Below, piece after piece: positions 37,201 to 45,031 of a stretch of 64,000 nucleotides of DNA. The stretch comes from Flavobacteriales bacterium. Its GTDB lineage: Bacteria; Bacteroidota; Bacteroidia; Flavobacteriales; Weeksellaceae. Position 1 is the first letter of the stretch. The number at the start of each line of letters is the position of its first letter. The notes under the pieces are model-generated. The model saw only the letters and a program-made list of their open reading frames with translations. It was not told the origin of the DNA and did no database searches. The stretch is taken from positions 39,943 through 103,942 of the forward strand of contig PDSY01000013.1 in assembly GCA_002747105.1 (NCBI GenBank), read 5' to 3'. The position numbers and the translations under genes were made by a program.

Positions 37201-37512
37201 AATTTTAAAATAGCATTTATGAAAATACAAAGAATGTGGCTTTCACAATATCAAGAATCACCTCCTGACCAAAGAAGAATGAAAGAAATCCTAAAAGATG
37301 ATGCTTCCTATATTGATGATAAGAAGAAAGTTCGTGTAAATAAGGAAGGGACGCCAACATCGGCTTTTGTGGTTGATATGGCAAAAATGGGAGATATACA
37401 AGACAATATAATTCACCAGATGAATATACAACTGAACCAAGACACTTTATTCTCTGAAAAAAATGTGAATGATAATTTGAATGAATCCACATCCAAACTC
37501 CCTTTTTATTAA
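34249..37512 (+). CDS. Phage primase-helicase fusion
   Basis: A 1087-residue replication protein. Residues 1-85 resemble the CHC2 zinc finger of DnaG (LSPFTDEKSPSFIVSDAKGIWKCFSSGKSGKDLISFLI), but three of four zinc ligands are replaced. A toprim catalytic domain follows (LVEGYTDVMRMHEVGF near residue 266, IFRDNDKAGQKA near 310). The C-terminal half contains a helicase-type ATPase with Walker A FGPASTGKDN near 721, of the DUF927-like class. It should prime and unwind at the iteron region directly downstream. Confidence 0.85.
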   Translation: MSFISEHTINEIRDYPLSKSFNGFVSLKKAGSVYKGLSPFTDEKSPSFIVSDAKGIWKCFSSGKSGKDLISFLIQKENLDFKSAVIKSAKELNINIKYEKETSEQKEKRKHKEVLQEIVDKTNKTYQNNFERLPNDHWAKKYMLDERGFKKETLETFDIGFAFPDSRLTPIIKNEAKLKDALELGIVKEDKNNPTAHYDFFRDRIIFPIYNNKTYCVGFGGRINPSNEKAKAKYLNSAESEIYNKQNVLYGYNLAKPNIPYFDYAILVEGYTDVMRMHEVGFDNTVASCGTALTVQQVKLLKKVTDKVVIFRDNDKAGQKATQRDIELLLQNGMIAEVVVPENDTDDPDTIGKKLGKETLSYLSSIIEDAILYNVKNDYNKFYNEAKVQQEKEIAEEKERTGKKPRKKKVILSPQNKRQFIENICKTLSLISDFIVKNQYIKEIVNRYKEVSLKEINDILNGIEEEKKPKTLNRWDYYDYELPDYVTCKLEDVIDDIKEYGIFQSNSKIFVLRGSASYYFEEISNFSIEIVQHMQDEVHPMKLIRLQNVNGVEKIFDVKSDLINSLQSFKNVITGHGNFFFSGSSSDHERLLKYLFDKMGNGRKIEILGWQPEGFWVWNNKIVVPGNREDILNKEGLFKYQKESYYIPSANSIYKNNLFKFKPQKKFKSIETSISHTQYFHQIFRVHRNHAITGILFGISSLYQDIVVDKTGFFPILFYFGPASTGKDNLSRAIRSMVGDPQSPIQLEGGASTIKAQIREFTQFNNGISELAEYKRGNPQLDGVLKGLWDRRGYKRGSIESKIATDEVPILSSAILTGNEFPDAEALITRLIWEEMKAQEFSDEEIEQYNILKDILKKGISGLSDFFIHKRLYVEEFFLDTYRANIKLLNDLPQFKNTTSRIISNLGVLLSFYQLFEKENFFPFGQSEIMKHFAYIVENQKKKLSSASPYIKFWDCFVMTMRGNVNDQLKVNQDIRIDGSHLMFNFKIAFMKIQRMWLSQYQESPPDQRRMKEILKDDASYIDDKKKVRVNKEGTPTSAFVVDMAKMGDIQDNIIHQMNIQLNQDTLFSEKNVNDNLNESTSKLPFY

Positions 37513-37551
37513 CTATAAAAGCGAAAAAATGAGAAAACACTCCTTTTTTTC

Positions 37552-37762
37552 TTCTACAATTTCTACAAGGACTTAATTAATTATAAATCAGTTAAAAAGA
37601 TTGTAGAAATAAACGTAGAAAATGTAGAAGATTGTAGAAACTAAAAAAAGAATTTCTACAAACTTCTACAAAACAAGAATTAAAAGATGATATTAAAATT
37701 GCTTATATGTACTATGAATAAAGGGTTTGTATTGATTTGTAGCAATTGTAGAAAATGTAGAA
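37552..37762 (+). repeat. Iteron cluster, candidate phage replication origin
   Basis: In 211 bp there are nine exact copies of TGTAGAA (starts 37602, 37623, 37633, 37747, 37756) or its complement TTCTACA (37552, 37561, 37654, 37664), plus the variants CGTAGAA (37614) and TGTAGCA (37739). Neighbouring copies are spaced 9-12 bp, one helical turn, and the rest is A/T-rich. No gene covers 37513-37798. Iterons next to a primase-helicase are the classic layout of a replication origin. Confidence 0.75.
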
Positions 37763-37798
37763 GTCTATATACATATACTTCTTTGAAATTTAAAAAAA

Positions 37799-38188
37799 AT
37801 GAAAAAAATAGCACATAAATTAGATTTTGGAAACACTCCTTTAAATGGTAAAAATCCATTTTTTGAAGAAATGAAACAAAAACAGATTGGTTTTTCACCT
37901 CTGGTAATATGTTCCTTTTTTGAAGGGTTCGATGTTTTACAAGTCTATAGCGAGATATCAAAAGAATATGTCTATGCTATTTATTGGGCAGAAAAACTGG
38001 TAGGACATATTTATATGGGTGAAATGTATTCTGATTATGATATTATAAAAATATCCGAAAAAATATTTCCTCCTAACCTTTCTGATCTAGACAATTATAT
38101 TAATAAAGCCAAAGGTATTTGGTATCACAAATACCCAAATAACCATTACGCTTTCATCTTAGATAAAGTTTTAAAAAAAATAAAATAA
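37799..38188 (+). CDS. Hypothetical phage protein
   Basis: A 129-residue acidic alpha/beta protein directly after the iterons. It contains FEGFDVLQVYSEISKEYVYAIYWAEKLVGHIYMGEMYSDYD. No family recognised. Confidence 0.6.
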   Translation: MKKIAHKLDFGNTPLNGKNPFFEEMKQKQIGFSPLVICSFFEGFDVLQVYSEISKEYVYAIYWAEKLVGHIYMGEMYSDYDIIKISEKIFPPNLSDLDNYINKAKGIWYHKYPNNHYAFILDKVLKKIK

Positions 38189-38206
38189 TTAAAAATTTGA
38201 ATTGAT

Positions 38207-38842
38207 ATGAACGGAATACCTTGGACTAAAAAAGAAGATAAATATATAAGAAATCACTATCCTAATGGAGATACAAAAAAGATAGCGGAAAAACTAAATA
38301 AAACTTATTATGCTGTGCTTAATCGTGCACATTATTTAGGTGTCAAAAAGACCAAGAAATTTAAACAAAAACAAGGTTTGAGGATTAAAGAAAAGGGGGA
38401 AATTTATCGTTTTAAAAAAGGTCAAACTCCACCCAATAAAGGCAAAAAACAAACAGAGTATATGTCCGCAGAAAGTATAGAAAAAACTAAATCTACACGA
38501 TTTAAAAAAGGACAAACACCCCACAATGCTTTAAAAGATTGGCAGGAAGTTCAGCGAAAAGATAGTAGTGGAATACCTTACATTATGATTAAAGTACCAG
38601 GACAAAGAGTATTAAAATACAAACATCGCTGGTTATGGGAAAAAGAAAACGGAAATATACCTAAAAAACATATTATTTGCTTTAAAGACGGTAACACCTT
38701 GAATTGTGTGATTGAGAATTTGGAGTGTATTTCCATGGGTGAAAACATCAGGCGAAATTCTTACAACAGGGTAAAAGAATGGAATAAAGAACAAGCTAAA
38801 AGAGCTATACAAAATCAAATTAGAAAAAATAAAGAATTATGA
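38207..38842 (+). CDS. HNH endonuclease with Myb-like N-terminal domain
   Basis: A 211-residue protein. Residues 1-50 form a SANT/Myb-like DNA-binding module (PWTKKEDKYIRNHYPNGDTKKIAEKLNKTYYAVLNRAHYLGV). A basic linker with two copies of RFKKGQTP follows. The C-terminal domain is HNH_3-type (YKHRWLWEKENGNIPKKHIICFKDGNTLNCVIENLECIS), as in homing or phage HNH nucleases. Overlaps the next gene by ATGA. Confidence 0.85.
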   Translation: MNGIPWTKKEDKYIRNHYPNGDTKKIAEKLNKTYYAVLNRAHYLGVKKTKKFKQKQGLRIKEKGEIYRFKKGQTPPNKGKKQTEYMSAESIEKTKSTRFKKGQTPHNALKDWQEVQRKDSSGIPYIMIKVPGQRVLKYKHRWLWEKENGNIPKKHIICFKDGNTLNCVIENLECISMGENIRRNSYNRVKEWNKEQAKRAIQNQIRKNKEL

Positions 38843-39171
38843 ATTTAAATGAATTAAACGAAAAATTATTTGCAGCATTAGAAGGAGTAGAAAATGGAAC
38901 TATTGATCCAAAAAAAGCCCAATCAATTGTAAATGTCAGCAATGCTATCAATAGCAATTGCAAACTTATGATAGATGCCGCTAAAATAACCAAAGACAAT
39001 AGTGTATTAGGTTTGGTTGCATCTGATGATAAAATGAAGGAACTATCGTATAAATCTACTTATGATAAAAAATTTGAATTTGCACTGAGTTTGGGATACA
39101 ACAATCTTTCCGAGGCTATTGGAAAATTGGGTAAAGTAGAGTTTGAAAATAAATTTAATAAAAACAAGTAA
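38839..39171 (+). CDS. Hypothetical phage protein
   Basis: A 110-residue helical protein. The N-terminal half (LNEKLFAALEGVENGTIDPKKAQSIVNVSNAINSNCKLMIDAAKIT) resembles small phage proteins that follow HNH genes. Start overlaps the HNH stop. Confidence 0.65.
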   Translation: MNLNELNEKLFAALEGVENGTIDPKKAQSIVNVSNAINSNCKLMIDAAKITKDNSVLGLVASDDKMKELSYKSTYDKKFEFALSLGYNNLSEAIGKLGKVEFENKFNKNK

Positions 39172-39175
39172 AAAA

Positions 39176-39439
39176 ATGGAACAAAACGAGCAATTAACAA
39201 AAAAAGAATGGGAATTAATAGGTCATTCATTAGGTGTGAATATTTATATGGATAAAGATTTTCCTAATTCTTACTATCGAAACTTTTTCGGTACAGGAAA
39301 AAATACAGATAATTATAAAGTGTTTGAAAAATTAGTGAAAAAGGGTTATGCAATAGAAAGAACTCAATTTGGAGAACCTGTATTTCATATTTCAGAGAAA
39401 GGAATAGAAATGTTTGAAAAAAATGTAAATCAAAAATAA
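39176..39439 (+). CDS. Small winged-helix-like protein
   Basis: An 87-residue protein. The C-terminal part, VFEKLVKKGYAIERTQFGEPVFHISEKGIEMFEKN, looks like the wing of a winged-helix domain. The ATG at 39176 lies 4 bases after the previous stop and is preferred to the in-frame upstream ATG. Confidence 0.6.
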   Translation: MEQNEQLTKKEWELIGHSLGVNIYMDKDFPNSYYRNFFGTGKNTDNYKVFEKLVKKGYAIERTQFGEPVFHISEKGIEMFEKNVNQK

Positions 39440-39449
39440 TAAAATCATA

Positions 39450-39668
39450 ATGGCAAAAAGAAAATATGCAAGAATGAGCGATAAAGAAGTTGCTTATGAA
39501 TGTACAAGATGTAAATGGCAAGGATTAGAAGAAGAAAAAAATTCAAAAAATATTGATCCTGAAATAGAAATGTATGAACATATTTGCCCAAATTGTGGCA
39601 ACAATGAGTTTTATGGATTGTTAGAATACAATAAAAAAAATGGAAAACAAAATAGAAGTCATAAGTAA
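39450..39668 (+). CDS. Small zinc-ribbon protein
   Basis: A 72-residue protein with CTRCKW (about residues 18-23) and CPNCGN (about 47-52): two CxxC knuckles of a rubredoxin-like zinc ribbon. Its end overlaps the next gene by 29 bases. Confidence 0.6.
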   Translation: MAKRKYARMSDKEVAYECTRCKWQGLEEEKNSKNIDPEIEMYEHICPNCGNNEFYGLLEYNKKNGKQNRSHK

Positions 39669-39984
39669 AGAGGTGTGCTTACTTCGTGTGGTTGAAAATA
39701 GAATTTCGATTAATTTTTTCAATAAATGTCAATTTGACGGAGAAGTGTACAGCGTTGAAAACAAAGATATAAAATATCATTGTTGGAGTAATCAAGATTG
39801 GTATTCTGATCACCGTTATTGTTTAATAGTCAATCTTGAAAAATTTGAAGATGCTAAAAAAGATTTTGAACACAAAATATCAAAAAAAATTGATAAATAC
39901 ATAGATCATCTTGAAAGGAGAATTTCATCAGGTAATTTCAGAAAAAGAAACCTTATAAGTCAGTTAAAAGAAATAGAATTATGA
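39640..39984 (+). CDS. Hypothetical phage protein
   Basis: A 114-residue protein: N-terminal beta-rich half, then a charged C-terminal helix (KISKKIDKYIDHLERRISSGNFRKRNLISQLKEIEL). No family recognised. Ends in an ATGA overlap with the next small gene. Confidence 0.55.
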   Translation: MENKIEVISKEVCLLRVVENRISINFFNKCQFDGEVYSVENKDIKYHCWSNQDWYSDHRYCLIVNLEKFEDAKKDFEHKISKKIDKYIDHLERRISSGNFRKRNLISQLKEIEL

Positions 39985-40151
39985 AATTAAACAACAAACT
40001 ACCCAACGACATCAGCCGTTGTGGTAATGACAAATGCGAATTGAGAAAGCAATGCCAAAGGTGGCTACAAAGATACACAGGTAACGAGTGGCAAACCTTT
40101 ACAATTTTTAAACCGAAAAATAACAAATGCGAAAATCAGATAAAACAATAA
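39981..40151 (+). CDS. Tiny four-cysteine protein
   Basis: A 56-residue protein starting in an ATGA overlap. RCGNDKCELRKQCQRW gives C-x4-C-x5-C, with a fourth Cys at residue 50 (NNKCEN), a probable zinc-binding fold frequent in Bacteroidota phages. Confidence 0.6.
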   Translation: MKLNNKLPNDISRCGNDKCELRKQCQRWLQRYTGNEWQTFTIFKPKNNKCENQIKQ

Positions 40152-40163
40152 AAATTTAAAATT

Positions 40164-40457
40164 GTGAATAAAAAATTTTCAGAAAGATTAGAGGAATACT
40201 TAAGTAACGAATGCAGTGATTATGATTTAACTTATAAATGGGAATGGAATGAGCATACAGAGTGCTGTGAAGTGGAGATTAAACGAGATGATTATAGTCA
40301 AAATATTAAACACTTAAATTTCAGATACGATGAAGTTAAAGACGATTTAAAAATAGAACTTAGCGAAGACTATTTTTACACAACAAGGGAATTTGATTAT
40401 ACTGTAAAATACTTTTGGATGCTAGTGAGTCCAGCATTATTCCCTGTAAATGAATAA
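40164..40457 (+). CDS. Hypothetical phage protein (GTG start)
   Basis: A 97-residue acidic protein starting at GTG. Two repeated beta-type stretches rich in D, E and Y (YKWEWNEHTECCEVEIKRDD). No family recognised. Confidence 0.5.
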   Translation: MNKKFSERLEEYLSNECSDYDLTYKWEWNEHTECCEVEIKRDDYSQNIKHLNFRYDEVKDDLKIELSEDYFYTTREFDYTVKYFWMLVSPALFPVNE

Positions 40458-40472
40458 AAAACATTTTATAAA

Positions 40473-40895
40473 ATGAGAGAGATAAAATTTAGAGGAAAAA
40501 CAAATAAGAGTTTAGGACAAAAATACGGAGGAAAAGAAGTTAATCAATGGGTTTATGGGGATTTAATTAATTGGGCAGGTAATTCTCAAATTTGGGAGCA
40601 CAATGATGAACATTCTAATTTTATAGTTGATGAAAAAACAATAGGTCAATTCACAGGACTAAAAGACAAGAATGGAAAAGAGATTTACGAGGGGGATTTA
40701 TTGAAAATAAAGGAAACTTACGAACATATAGGAGGGGTTCATAAAGTTGTTTTTTATGCAGGATCTTTTGTTTCATATAATATTATACATAGCGATATAA
40801 AACAAGTACCCAAGTATCTATTAAGAGATTTATTCAATAATGAAGAAGTTGAACTCATCGGAAATATTCATGAAAATAAAGGATTATTGAAATGA
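40473..40895 (+). CDS. YopX family phage protein
   Basis: A 140-residue YopX protein, common in prophages. It begins MREIKFRGKTNKS and contains the family motifs WVYGDLI, TIGQFTGLKDKNGKEIYEGDLL and a terminal VELIGNIHEN. Function unknown. ATGA overlap with the PP-loop gene downstream. Confidence 0.88.
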   Translation: MREIKFRGKTNKSLGQKYGGKEVNQWVYGDLINWAGNSQIWEHNDEHSNFIVDEKTIGQFTGLKDKNGKEIYEGDLLKIKETYEHIGGVHKVVFYAGSFVSYNIIHSDIKQVPKYLLRDLFNNEEVELIGNIHENKGLLK

Positions 40896-41722
40896 AAAAA
40901 TTATATGTAGTCCTTTTTTCTGGTGGTCGCACCTCTGCTTTTTTAGCAAAGTATATTAAACTAAATCCAAAGTACGAAAAAGCAATTTTTATTTTCGCTA
41001 ACACGGGAAAAGAGAGAGAGGAAACTTTAAATTTTGTTGATAAATGCGACAAGGAGTTTAATTTGAATTTATTTTGGTTAGAGGCTAAAATAAATTTTGA
41101 AAAAGGTGTGGGAACTACTTGCAAAATAGTTGACTTCGACTCTGCGAGTCGTAATGGTGAACCATTTGAGCAAATGTTGAAAAAATATCCTCTTCCAAAC
41201 AATCGTGCAAGTAATTGCACGAGAGAGTTAAAACAGCGACCTATAGATTCTTTTCTCCGTAATAATTGTTTAGGATATGAAATAGTTAAGGTTGTCGGTA
41301 TTAGATACGATGAACGTCACCGAAAATCCGTAAATGCCGAAAAGGAAAATATTATTTATCCACTTTGCGATGAGTTTAGGGTAGATAGTGAGTTTATAAG
41401 GAATTGGTGGGATAATCAACCGTTTGATTTAGGGTTAAAGGATTACGAGGGTAACTGTGATTTATGTTTCAAAAAATCATTAAAAAAGCGATTAACGATT
41501 GTTAAAGAAAATCCAAAAGTTGCCGAATGGTGGCAGAAAATGGAAGGTAAATACAGTAGTGAAAAAATCCCAAGATTTGATTTAAGAACTAATGTAAGTA
41601 TTGAGCAACTAAAAGAAATGGCAAAACGAAAATTTCACAAAGCACATGATTTACATGAGTTAAACCAGCAACAATTAAGTCTGTTTGATTTTGAAACAGA
41701 TTGTTTTTGTAAAGCGAATTAA
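40892..41722 (+). CDS. Phage PP-loop ATPase (PAPS reductase-like)
   Basis: A 276-residue adenine-nucleotide alpha-hydrolase superfamily enzyme. The PP-loop SFSGGKDS-equivalent reads FSGGRTSAF (near residues 9-17), followed by IFIFANTGKEREETL, NCTRELKQRPIDSF and VVGIRYDERHR. Two cysteine pairs (CDLCF near 190; DCFC near the end) could hold a metal cluster, as in thiolating relatives. True PAPS reductases end in ECGLH, which is absent, so assimilatory sulfate reduction is unlikely; nucleotide or nucleic-acid modification is possible. Confidence 0.75.
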   Translation: MKKLYVVLFSGGRTSAFLAKYIKLNPKYEKAIFIFANTGKEREETLNFVDKCDKEFNLNLFWLEAKINFEKGVGTTCKIVDFDSASRNGEPFEQMLKKYPLPNNRASNCTRELKQRPIDSFLRNNCLGYEIVKVVGIRYDERHRKSVNAEKENIIYPLCDEFRVDSEFIRNWWDNQPFDLGLKDYEGNCDLCFKKSLKKRLTIVKENPKVAEWWQKMEGKYSSEKIPRFDLRTNVSIEQLKEMAKRKFHKAHDLHELNQQQLSLFDFETDCFCKAN

Positions 41723-41752
41723 ATTGAAATAGATAAAACAAAGAATTATTAA

Positions 41753-41896
41753 ATGAAATCAAAGAAAAAACACAATAAAAAAACGCCAAATGATTCTTCA
41801 AAATTAAGGGCGTTCATCGATTGTTATCAAAAATATAGAATTAAAAAATCTAAAAACAAATGGCAACAACACCTCACTACTCAGAGAAATTACTAA
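41753..41896 (+). CDS. Tiny basic protein
   Basis: A 47-residue, very basic protein (MKSKKKHNKKTPND...) in a clean frame that overlaps the next gene by 37 bases. Plausible but weak as a gene. Confidence 0.35.
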   Translation: MKSKKKHNKKTPNDSSKLRAFIDCYQKYRIKKSKNKWQQHLTTQRNY

Positions 41897-42054
41897 TACG
41901 AATCATATATGATTGTGTTAGCTTAGAAGATTTAGTTCTTCTTGGGCAATTATACACCCAATTAGAAGACCAAGGCGATATAAAAATCACCCGAAAAATA
42001 TTATATCATACTAAAATAAAACAATATGAACTCGTTTATAGTGGGGAAAAATAA
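41860..42054 (+). CDS. Small hypothetical protein
   Basis: A 64-residue helical protein (YSEKLLIRIIYDCVSLEDLVLLGQLYTQLEDQG). No family. It overlaps small genes on both sides. Confidence 0.5.
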   Translation: MATTPHYSEKLLIRIIYDCVSLEDLVLLGQLYTQLEDQGDIKITRKILYHTKIKQYELVYSGEK

Positions 42055-42187
42055 TAATCACGAAATATGGCACCAATGCCCACAGTGTAAAGATTATTTT
42101 GATGCAAGAATACATGGTTGGCAATGTCCAACCTGTTTTCATCAAATTATTTTTTATTTTGTTAACATATTAATAAATAACAAATAG
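42026..42187 (+). CDS. Tiny zinc-ribbon protein
   Basis: A 53-residue protein with CPQC-x12-CPTC, a compact zinc ribbon, and a hydrophobic C-terminus (IIFYFVNILI). Overlaps the preceding gene by 29 bases in another frame. Confidence 0.5.
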   Translation: MNSFIVGKNNNHEIWHQCPQCKDYFDARIHGWQCPTCFHQIIFYFVNILINNK

Positions 42188-42215
42188 TTATTTATTTTCA
42201 TATTGTTATTTTTAT

Positions 42216-42223
42216 TATCTTTG
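42216..42223 (+). promoter_or_regulatory. -7 element, possible leaderless start
   Basis: TATCTTTG ends 4 nt before the ATG at 42228. No clear -33 box. If active, the mRNA would be leaderless or nearly so. Confidence 0.4.
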
Positions 42224-42227
42224 TGAT

Positions 42228-42674
42228 ATGGATTTTGAACGCCAAATAATTGATAATAAAATAACTAAAGTAGAATTGCTTTCAGCATTATCTACTCAGT
42301 CTATATTCTTAAAATTTAAAGAAGGTTCTTTCTCTGTTAACAAAGAAGAATCTACGATAGTTACTTTAGATAAATTATATTTTACTGATGGTAAAGTAAA
42401 AATTTCTTTTACGGGTAAAAATACTTCATCAGGGTTTTTATATCAATTCAAACTTAATTTACAAACGCCAAGCAATTTGAATAATAATGAGATTATTCAG
42501 CGTTTCAAATTGCTTAAGAGTATAAAAATACATTTTTGTAATGGTCATCATATGAATTTATGTAGAAATGATATCCATCAAAATAGGTGGATTGTTGGCG
42601 ATTTCAATACCAATGATAAGTTTACAAAAATTAAATATAGCATAAAAACAATTTTTCCGATAACTTTTGAATAA
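42228..42674 (+). CDS. Hypothetical phage protein
   Basis: A 148-residue beta-rich protein. The pattern FKEGSFSVNKEESTIVTLDKLYFTDGKVKISFTGKN suggests a small sandwich. Its stop overlaps the next start by one base (TAATG-type). Confidence 0.55.
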   Translation: MDFERQIIDNKITKVELLSALSTQSIFLKFKEGSFSVNKEESTIVTLDKLYFTDGKVKISFTGKNTSSGFLYQFKLNLQTPSNLNNNEIIQRFKLLKSIKIHFCNGHHMNLCRNDIHQNRWIVGDFNTNDKFTKIKYSIKTIFPITFE

Positions 42675-43213
42675 TGAATATAGTTCCATTAACCTTATCT
42701 AAATACTTATCTCACTATTTATACCAAGAATTTGAAGGCTTGGAAACAAAGTATGGTAACATAAAAGTAAAAGTTATATCTATAGACTGTCATAGTTCTA
42801 TGGGGAAATACATTATTTCAAACCTGAAAAGGATAGACTATCCTTTGAAAAACTTACAGAAATTTAATGTTTTTATTGAATTAAAACAGGTCAAAAAAAA
42901 GACTTATTGCACCAAGCAAAAGGTTTATAAAGTAGAAGATTATTCAACATCTTTCATTGAAGTCCCTGACACTGTAATGAAAGATATAAATCAGTTGTTT
43001 GGCGATTTATTTCGTCAAAACTTCTACTTCTTCGTACAAGGTTATATGAATGGCGAAGTAACAAAAAAAAAGGTGGAAAATGCAATCCGTTTTTTTATGG
43101 ATAAGTATTTTTTATGGGATTATTTTGATGTTGAGTCTTTAAGGAGACTTTATTATAGAATGTTGAATAATTCTGGGTCTAAAATACAAAAACGAAGCTC
43201 TTATAGAAAATAG
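42674..43213 (+). CDS. Hypothetical phage protein
   Basis: A 179-residue basic protein, with a hydrophobic N-terminal part and a C-terminal helical segment (FMDKYFLWDYFDVESLRRLYYRMLNN). No family recognised. It precedes the fibre-like gene. Confidence 0.55.
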   Translation: MNIVPLTLSKYLSHYLYQEFEGLETKYGNIKVKVISIDCHSSMGKYIISNLKRIDYPLKNLQKFNVFIELKQVKKKTYCTKQKVYKVEDYSTSFIEVPDTVMKDINQLFGDLFRQNFYFFVQGYMNGEVTKKKVENAIRFFMDKYFLWDYFDVESLRRLYYRMLNNSGSKIQKRSSYRK

Positions 43214-43267
43214 TTTGTCACAATTATTTAACTTCATTGAATTTACTTTTGTGATAAATTAAACTTA

Positions 43268-44521
43268 ATGAAGTATACAGGTATTAATAAAATATATCAA
43301 CTTATTCCCGATAATACTAGTGGGGAAATTTCTCCAGGAAATCTGCGTGAATGTTTTACTGAAACCTTTACCAAAATATCTGGATTCGTTAAACTTGACG
43401 CTTCTAATATCACGAATGAATGCCGTACACTTCTTCGTTCAAAATTAGGTGTTGGCGACTTACCTGCTAATTTGGCTACGACTGATGATATTGAAACCGC
43501 AACTGAAAATAAGGTTGACAAAGCCACGGACGAATTAAGAGCTATTGGCGGCACTCACCCCTATGCGTGGGCGTTTGATATTAATGGTAATGCAAAGAGG
43601 GTTCCTGGAGCAGAACTATATACAAATGTAGCTAATTCACAAGTTACAACTACAAGAGGCGCAGGAATGACACAAGGTTTTGCGTGGTATCACGATACAC
43701 AAGGTTATCCTTTTTATTTAAAAAATTTACAGGATGGTACTTATGATGATAATAGTGATAAGAAATTAGTCTTAGATCCATATGGCAACTTAAAAACAGC
43801 CGATAGGGAGGAATTTATCATAAACATTACTGATACTTTACCTAATCCTGCAACACCGACACAACAAACACTTACTATTGTACATCAAGGAGTTGTTACA
43901 CCAGAGCAGTTAGATACTAATATACTTGAGTTAAATGAATTTATTATGAATTTACGAAAAAAAGATTTTACAGTATTAACCGATGATGATTGGCATGTGA
44001 TAAATGCCAAAGATAATACAGGAGCTATTAAGAGCAGTGGTGGTATTACTCTGGGTAGAACATCTGATGATTTCCAAAAAGGCGAAGTGTTTGCCTGTGC
44101 ATATCCTAATTTAGTGTTGCCACCTAACAAGAATTGGGCGTTTGTAATTGGTGGCGGCGTTGATGGAAATTGGAATAATGATAAAGGTTTTATAGGCATT
44201 GCTGAAGCTTCCAATACAGAAGATATAGGCATTATAAAAAGCTTAATATCATATATAACGCTTTGGAATATTTATGGTAGAACGAATTGTACTTACATCA
44301 ATAACAGAATAGGAATGCGATATTCTCCTGTTAACTCGCTCACTTTCGTGAAAGTTGGTAATATTCTTAGTGTGACAGTCAGAGGTGCTGACGAAATTAA
44401 ATCATTGAATATAGACGTGACAGGTGTGTCGAGTTTCAAACCTGCACTATATATGAATGCAGGTGGAAATAAAGGGAATGTTACTTCTGTTGACTTCGGT
44501 AGATATTGGATTGAACCTTAA
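43268..44521 (+). CDS. Putative phage fibre/spike protein
   Basis: A 417-residue protein. The N-terminal NKIYQLIPDNTSGEISPGNLRECFTETF is the opening often seen in Bacteroidota phage fibre proteins. A middle segment has repeated G/D/N-rich turns, and the C-terminal 200 residues form a lectin-like beta-sandwich pattern (WAFVIGGGVDGNWNNDKGFIGIAEASN). It would carry host recognition. A -7-like TACTTTTG lies about 25 bp upstream of the start. Confidence 0.55.
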   Translation: MKYTGINKIYQLIPDNTSGEISPGNLRECFTETFTKISGFVKLDASNITNECRTLLRSKLGVGDLPANLATTDDIETATENKVDKATDELRAIGGTHPYAWAFDINGNAKRVPGAELYTNVANSQVTTTRGAGMTQGFAWYHDTQGYPFYLKNLQDGTYDDNSDKKLVLDPYGNLKTADREEFIINITDTLPNPATPTQQTLTIVHQGVVTPEQLDTNILELNEFIMNLRKKDFTVLTDDDWHVINAKDNTGAIKSSGGITLGRTSDDFQKGEVFACAYPNLVLPPNKNWAFVIGGGVDGNWNNDKGFIGIAEASNTEDIGIIKSLISYITLWNIYGRTNCTYINNRIGMRYSPVNSLTFVKVGNILSVTVRGADEIKSLNIDVTGVSSFKPALYMNAGGNKGNVTSVDFGRYWIEP

Positions 44522-44533
44522 AAAAATAAATAA

Positions 44534-45031
44534 ATGAAAAAACAATTAGAATTAAGCCCTGAATTACAGGGATTGCTGACAGCAATAAACAATGTGCCTA
44601 ATTATTGGGCGAAATTCGATTTAGAGCCATTGACTGATTTACCTCAGTTCAACAGGTCTTTATTAGTGGTAGGGTTTTCAGCGGTTCCTGTTGAAAAAGA
44701 TAAATCAGAATTTTTCACAGTTAAAGTTACACAGGTTTTCACTAAAGAAAATGGCGAAGTGTTGACGACGAAACATGAACGAGAATGGCATATATACGCT
44801 AAAGATACCATTAATCTAACAGATGGGAAAGGTAAAGAGATTAAAGTAATGGAAAAAACTTTAGATGAAGACGGTAACCTTGTAGAAGAGAAAGAAATTA
44901 ATTTGGAAGCTCCAAGTATTAAGCATATTAAATTTCTATTACTCAACAAAGAAGCTCACTTAGTTGATATTTTGGGGCAATTCATGGGGCTGTATTACAA
45001 TAAATTTAAAAACGAAATCGATAGATTATGA
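44534..45031 (+). CDS. Hypothetical virion-associated protein
   Basis: A 165-residue acidic protein directly after the fibre-like gene; its last four bases (ATGA) start the next gene. Beta-rich centre with KVTQVFTKENGEVLTTKHEREWHIYAKD. Could assist fibre assembly; unproven. Confidence 0.55.
   Translation: MKKQLELSPELQGLLTAINNVPNYWAKFDLEPLTDLPQFNRSLLVVGFSAVPVEKDKSEFFTVKVTQVFTKENGEVLTTKHEREWHIYAKDTINLTDGKGKEIKVMEKTLDEDGNLVEEKEINLEAPSIKHIKFLLLNKEAHLVDILGQFMGLYYNKFKNEIDRL

Noticed and set aside
37552..37762. Regular short repeats that might be a CRISPR array
   Set aside because: Units are 7 bp, occur in both orientations and have 2-5-bp gaps; there are no spacers of CRISPR length and no cas genes. 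An iteron cluster fits better.
37680..37961. Minus-strand frame over the iterons
   Set aside because: Antisense to the gene at 37799 and running through the iterons; no promoter.
40892..41722. Assimilatory PAPS reductase (cysH)
   Set aside because: The ECGLH tail is missing and the context is a phage early region; only the PP-loop superfamily is supported.
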